Below, piece after piece: positions 63,281-64,000 of a stretch of 64,000 nt of DNA; position 1 is the first letter of the stretch, and each line of letters starts with the position of its first letter. Position numbers and translations under genes: made by a program. A model generated the notes under the pieces. It made no database searches. It was not told where the DNA came from and saw only the letters and a program-made list of their open reading frames with translations. The DNA is from Dyadobacter diqingensis (lineage in GTDB: Bacteria; Bacteroidota; Bacteroidia; Cytophagales; Spirosomataceae), in contig NZ_JAMXKF010000012.1 of assembly GCF_024220585.1 (NCBI RefSeq), forward strand, positions 62,428 through 126,427. Direction: 5' to 3'.

Positions 63281-64000
63281 ATGAAAACTATAAAAGGACC
63301 TGGCATTTTCTTAGCTCAATTTTTGGGTGATGAGGCTCCATTCAATACCCTTGACGGACTAACAACCTATATGGCTGATCTTGGCTACAAGGGTGTTCAG
63401 CTACCAATTTGGGATCCGAGAGTTATTGATATCAAACTTGCCGCTGAATCTCAGACGTACGCTGATGAACTTAAAGGTAAGTTAAAAGATAAAGGTCTGG
63501 AAATTACGGAACTTGCATCTCATATTATCGGACAACTTGTGGCGTCACACCCGGTTTACGACGAAATGTATGATGGTTTCGCGGCTCCGGAAGTGCGTAA
63601 AAATCCAAAGGCAAGAGCTGAATGGGCTACACAGCAGCTTAAATACACGGCCGTTGCCAGTAAAAACCTTGGGCTGACTGCCAGTGCAACATTCTCTGGT
63701 GCTTTGGCCTGGCCGTTCCTTTATCCGTGGCCTCAGCGTCCGGCTGGTCTGGTAGAAACTGCTTTCAAAGAACTGGCGGCACGCTGGAAGCCAATTTTAG
63801 ATGTTTATGACGAGAACGGTGTGGACGTTTGTTACGAACTTCACCCGGGCGAGGATCTTTTTGACGGTGCTACTTTCGAAATGTTTGTCGATTATCTTGA
63901 CGGACATTCAAGAGCGAATATCAACTACGATCCAAGTCACTTTGTGTTGCAGCAGCTTGACTACCTGCAATTCATCGACCTTTACCACGACCGCATCAAA
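63281..64000 (+). CDS. sugar phosphate isomerase/epimerase, TIM barrel (5' part)
   Basis: Starts at ATG 63281 and is open for 240 codons to the window edge. Xylose-isomerase-like TIM barrel: GPGIFLAQFLGDEAPF at the start, YKGVQLPIWD, ELASHIIGQLVASHP, CYELHPGEDLFDG (metal E and H) and INYDPSHF (metal D/H). Isomerises or epimerises a sugar or keto-sugar; works with the upstream Gfo/Idh dehydrogenases. The four-helix-bundle insertion separates it from them by 567 bp. The 3' end is outside the window. Confidence 0.92.
   Translation, partial: MKTIKGPGIFLAQFLGDEAPFNTLDGLTTYMADLGYKGVQLPIWDPRVIDIKLAAESQTYADELKGKLKDKGLEITELASHIIGQLVASHPVYDEMYDGFAAPEVRKNPKARAEWATQQLKYTAVASKNLGLTASATFSGALAWPFLYPWPQRPAGLVETAFKELAARWKPILDVYDENGVDVCYELHPGEDLFDGATFEMFVDYLDGHSRANINYDPSHFVLQQLDYLQFIDLYHDRIK

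Overview
The window reads as a chromosomal segment of a Bacteroidota bacterium, most likely Cytophagales (Dyadobacter/Spirosoma-like; the genus is a guess). Reasons: SusC/SusD pair, Oar-type TonB receptors with carboxypeptidase-regulatory domains, short lipoproteins with Bacteroidota-style lipoboxes, 7TM-DISM histidine kinase, NrtR-type AraR regulator, few Shine-Dalgarno sequences, and several TAnnTTTG -7 promoter elements. No rRNA, tRNA, CRISPR array, prophage or transposase gene was seen.

Layout. 1-8.7 kb: a small membrane protein, a single-domain response regulator, then a tight five-gene operon (E1-like/nitroreductase fusion, GNAT-fold protein, 7TM-DISM histidine kinase, receiver-kinase hybrid, single receiver), which looks like a small-molecule synthesis plus sensing unit. 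8.7-13.7 kb: L-arabinose catabolism araR-araB-araA-araD, all on the minus strand. 13.9-23.1 kb: a probable phosphoester/ester scavenging locus (GDPD-like/alkaline phosphatase fusion, SusC, SusD, endonuclease/exonuclease/phosphatase family enzyme, SGNH hydrolase). 23.2-30.5 kb: lipid genes (acyl-ACP desaturase, PlsC-type acyltransferase, acyl-CoA dehydrogenase) around a striking non-coding array of six tandem copies of a 218-bp unit. 30.6-38.5 kb: GH9 cellulase, a decayed HxlR regulator next to a pirin gene, a PIN toxin/antitoxin pair whose antitoxin seems frameshifted, small stress-type proteins, a DEAD-box helicase and a rhodanese.

38.5-51.3 kb: two large paralogous Oar-like receptors with a duplicated upstream region, an alpha/beta hydrolase, then two separate families of three tandem lipoproteins each, either side of a tetrapyrrole-methylase-type methyltransferase. 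51.4-58.7 kb: core functions (MBL-fold hydrolase, phosphatidylserine synthase, FabH, CoA-binding protein, MutS2) with a stand-alone NUMOD/HNH-like protein and an IscA-like protein lacking its C-terminal cysteines. 58.8-64 kb: an MFS transporter divergent from a Gfo/Idh/MocA, Gfo/Idh/MocA, TIM-barrel isomerase operon that is interrupted by a four-helix-bundle gene lying between 49-bp direct repeats; the isomerase gene runs off the window.

All functions are read from sequence motifs and general knowledge of the families; no database search was possible. Where a longer open frame began at a TTG or inside a promoter/terminator, the internal ATG that fits the family was used and this is stated.
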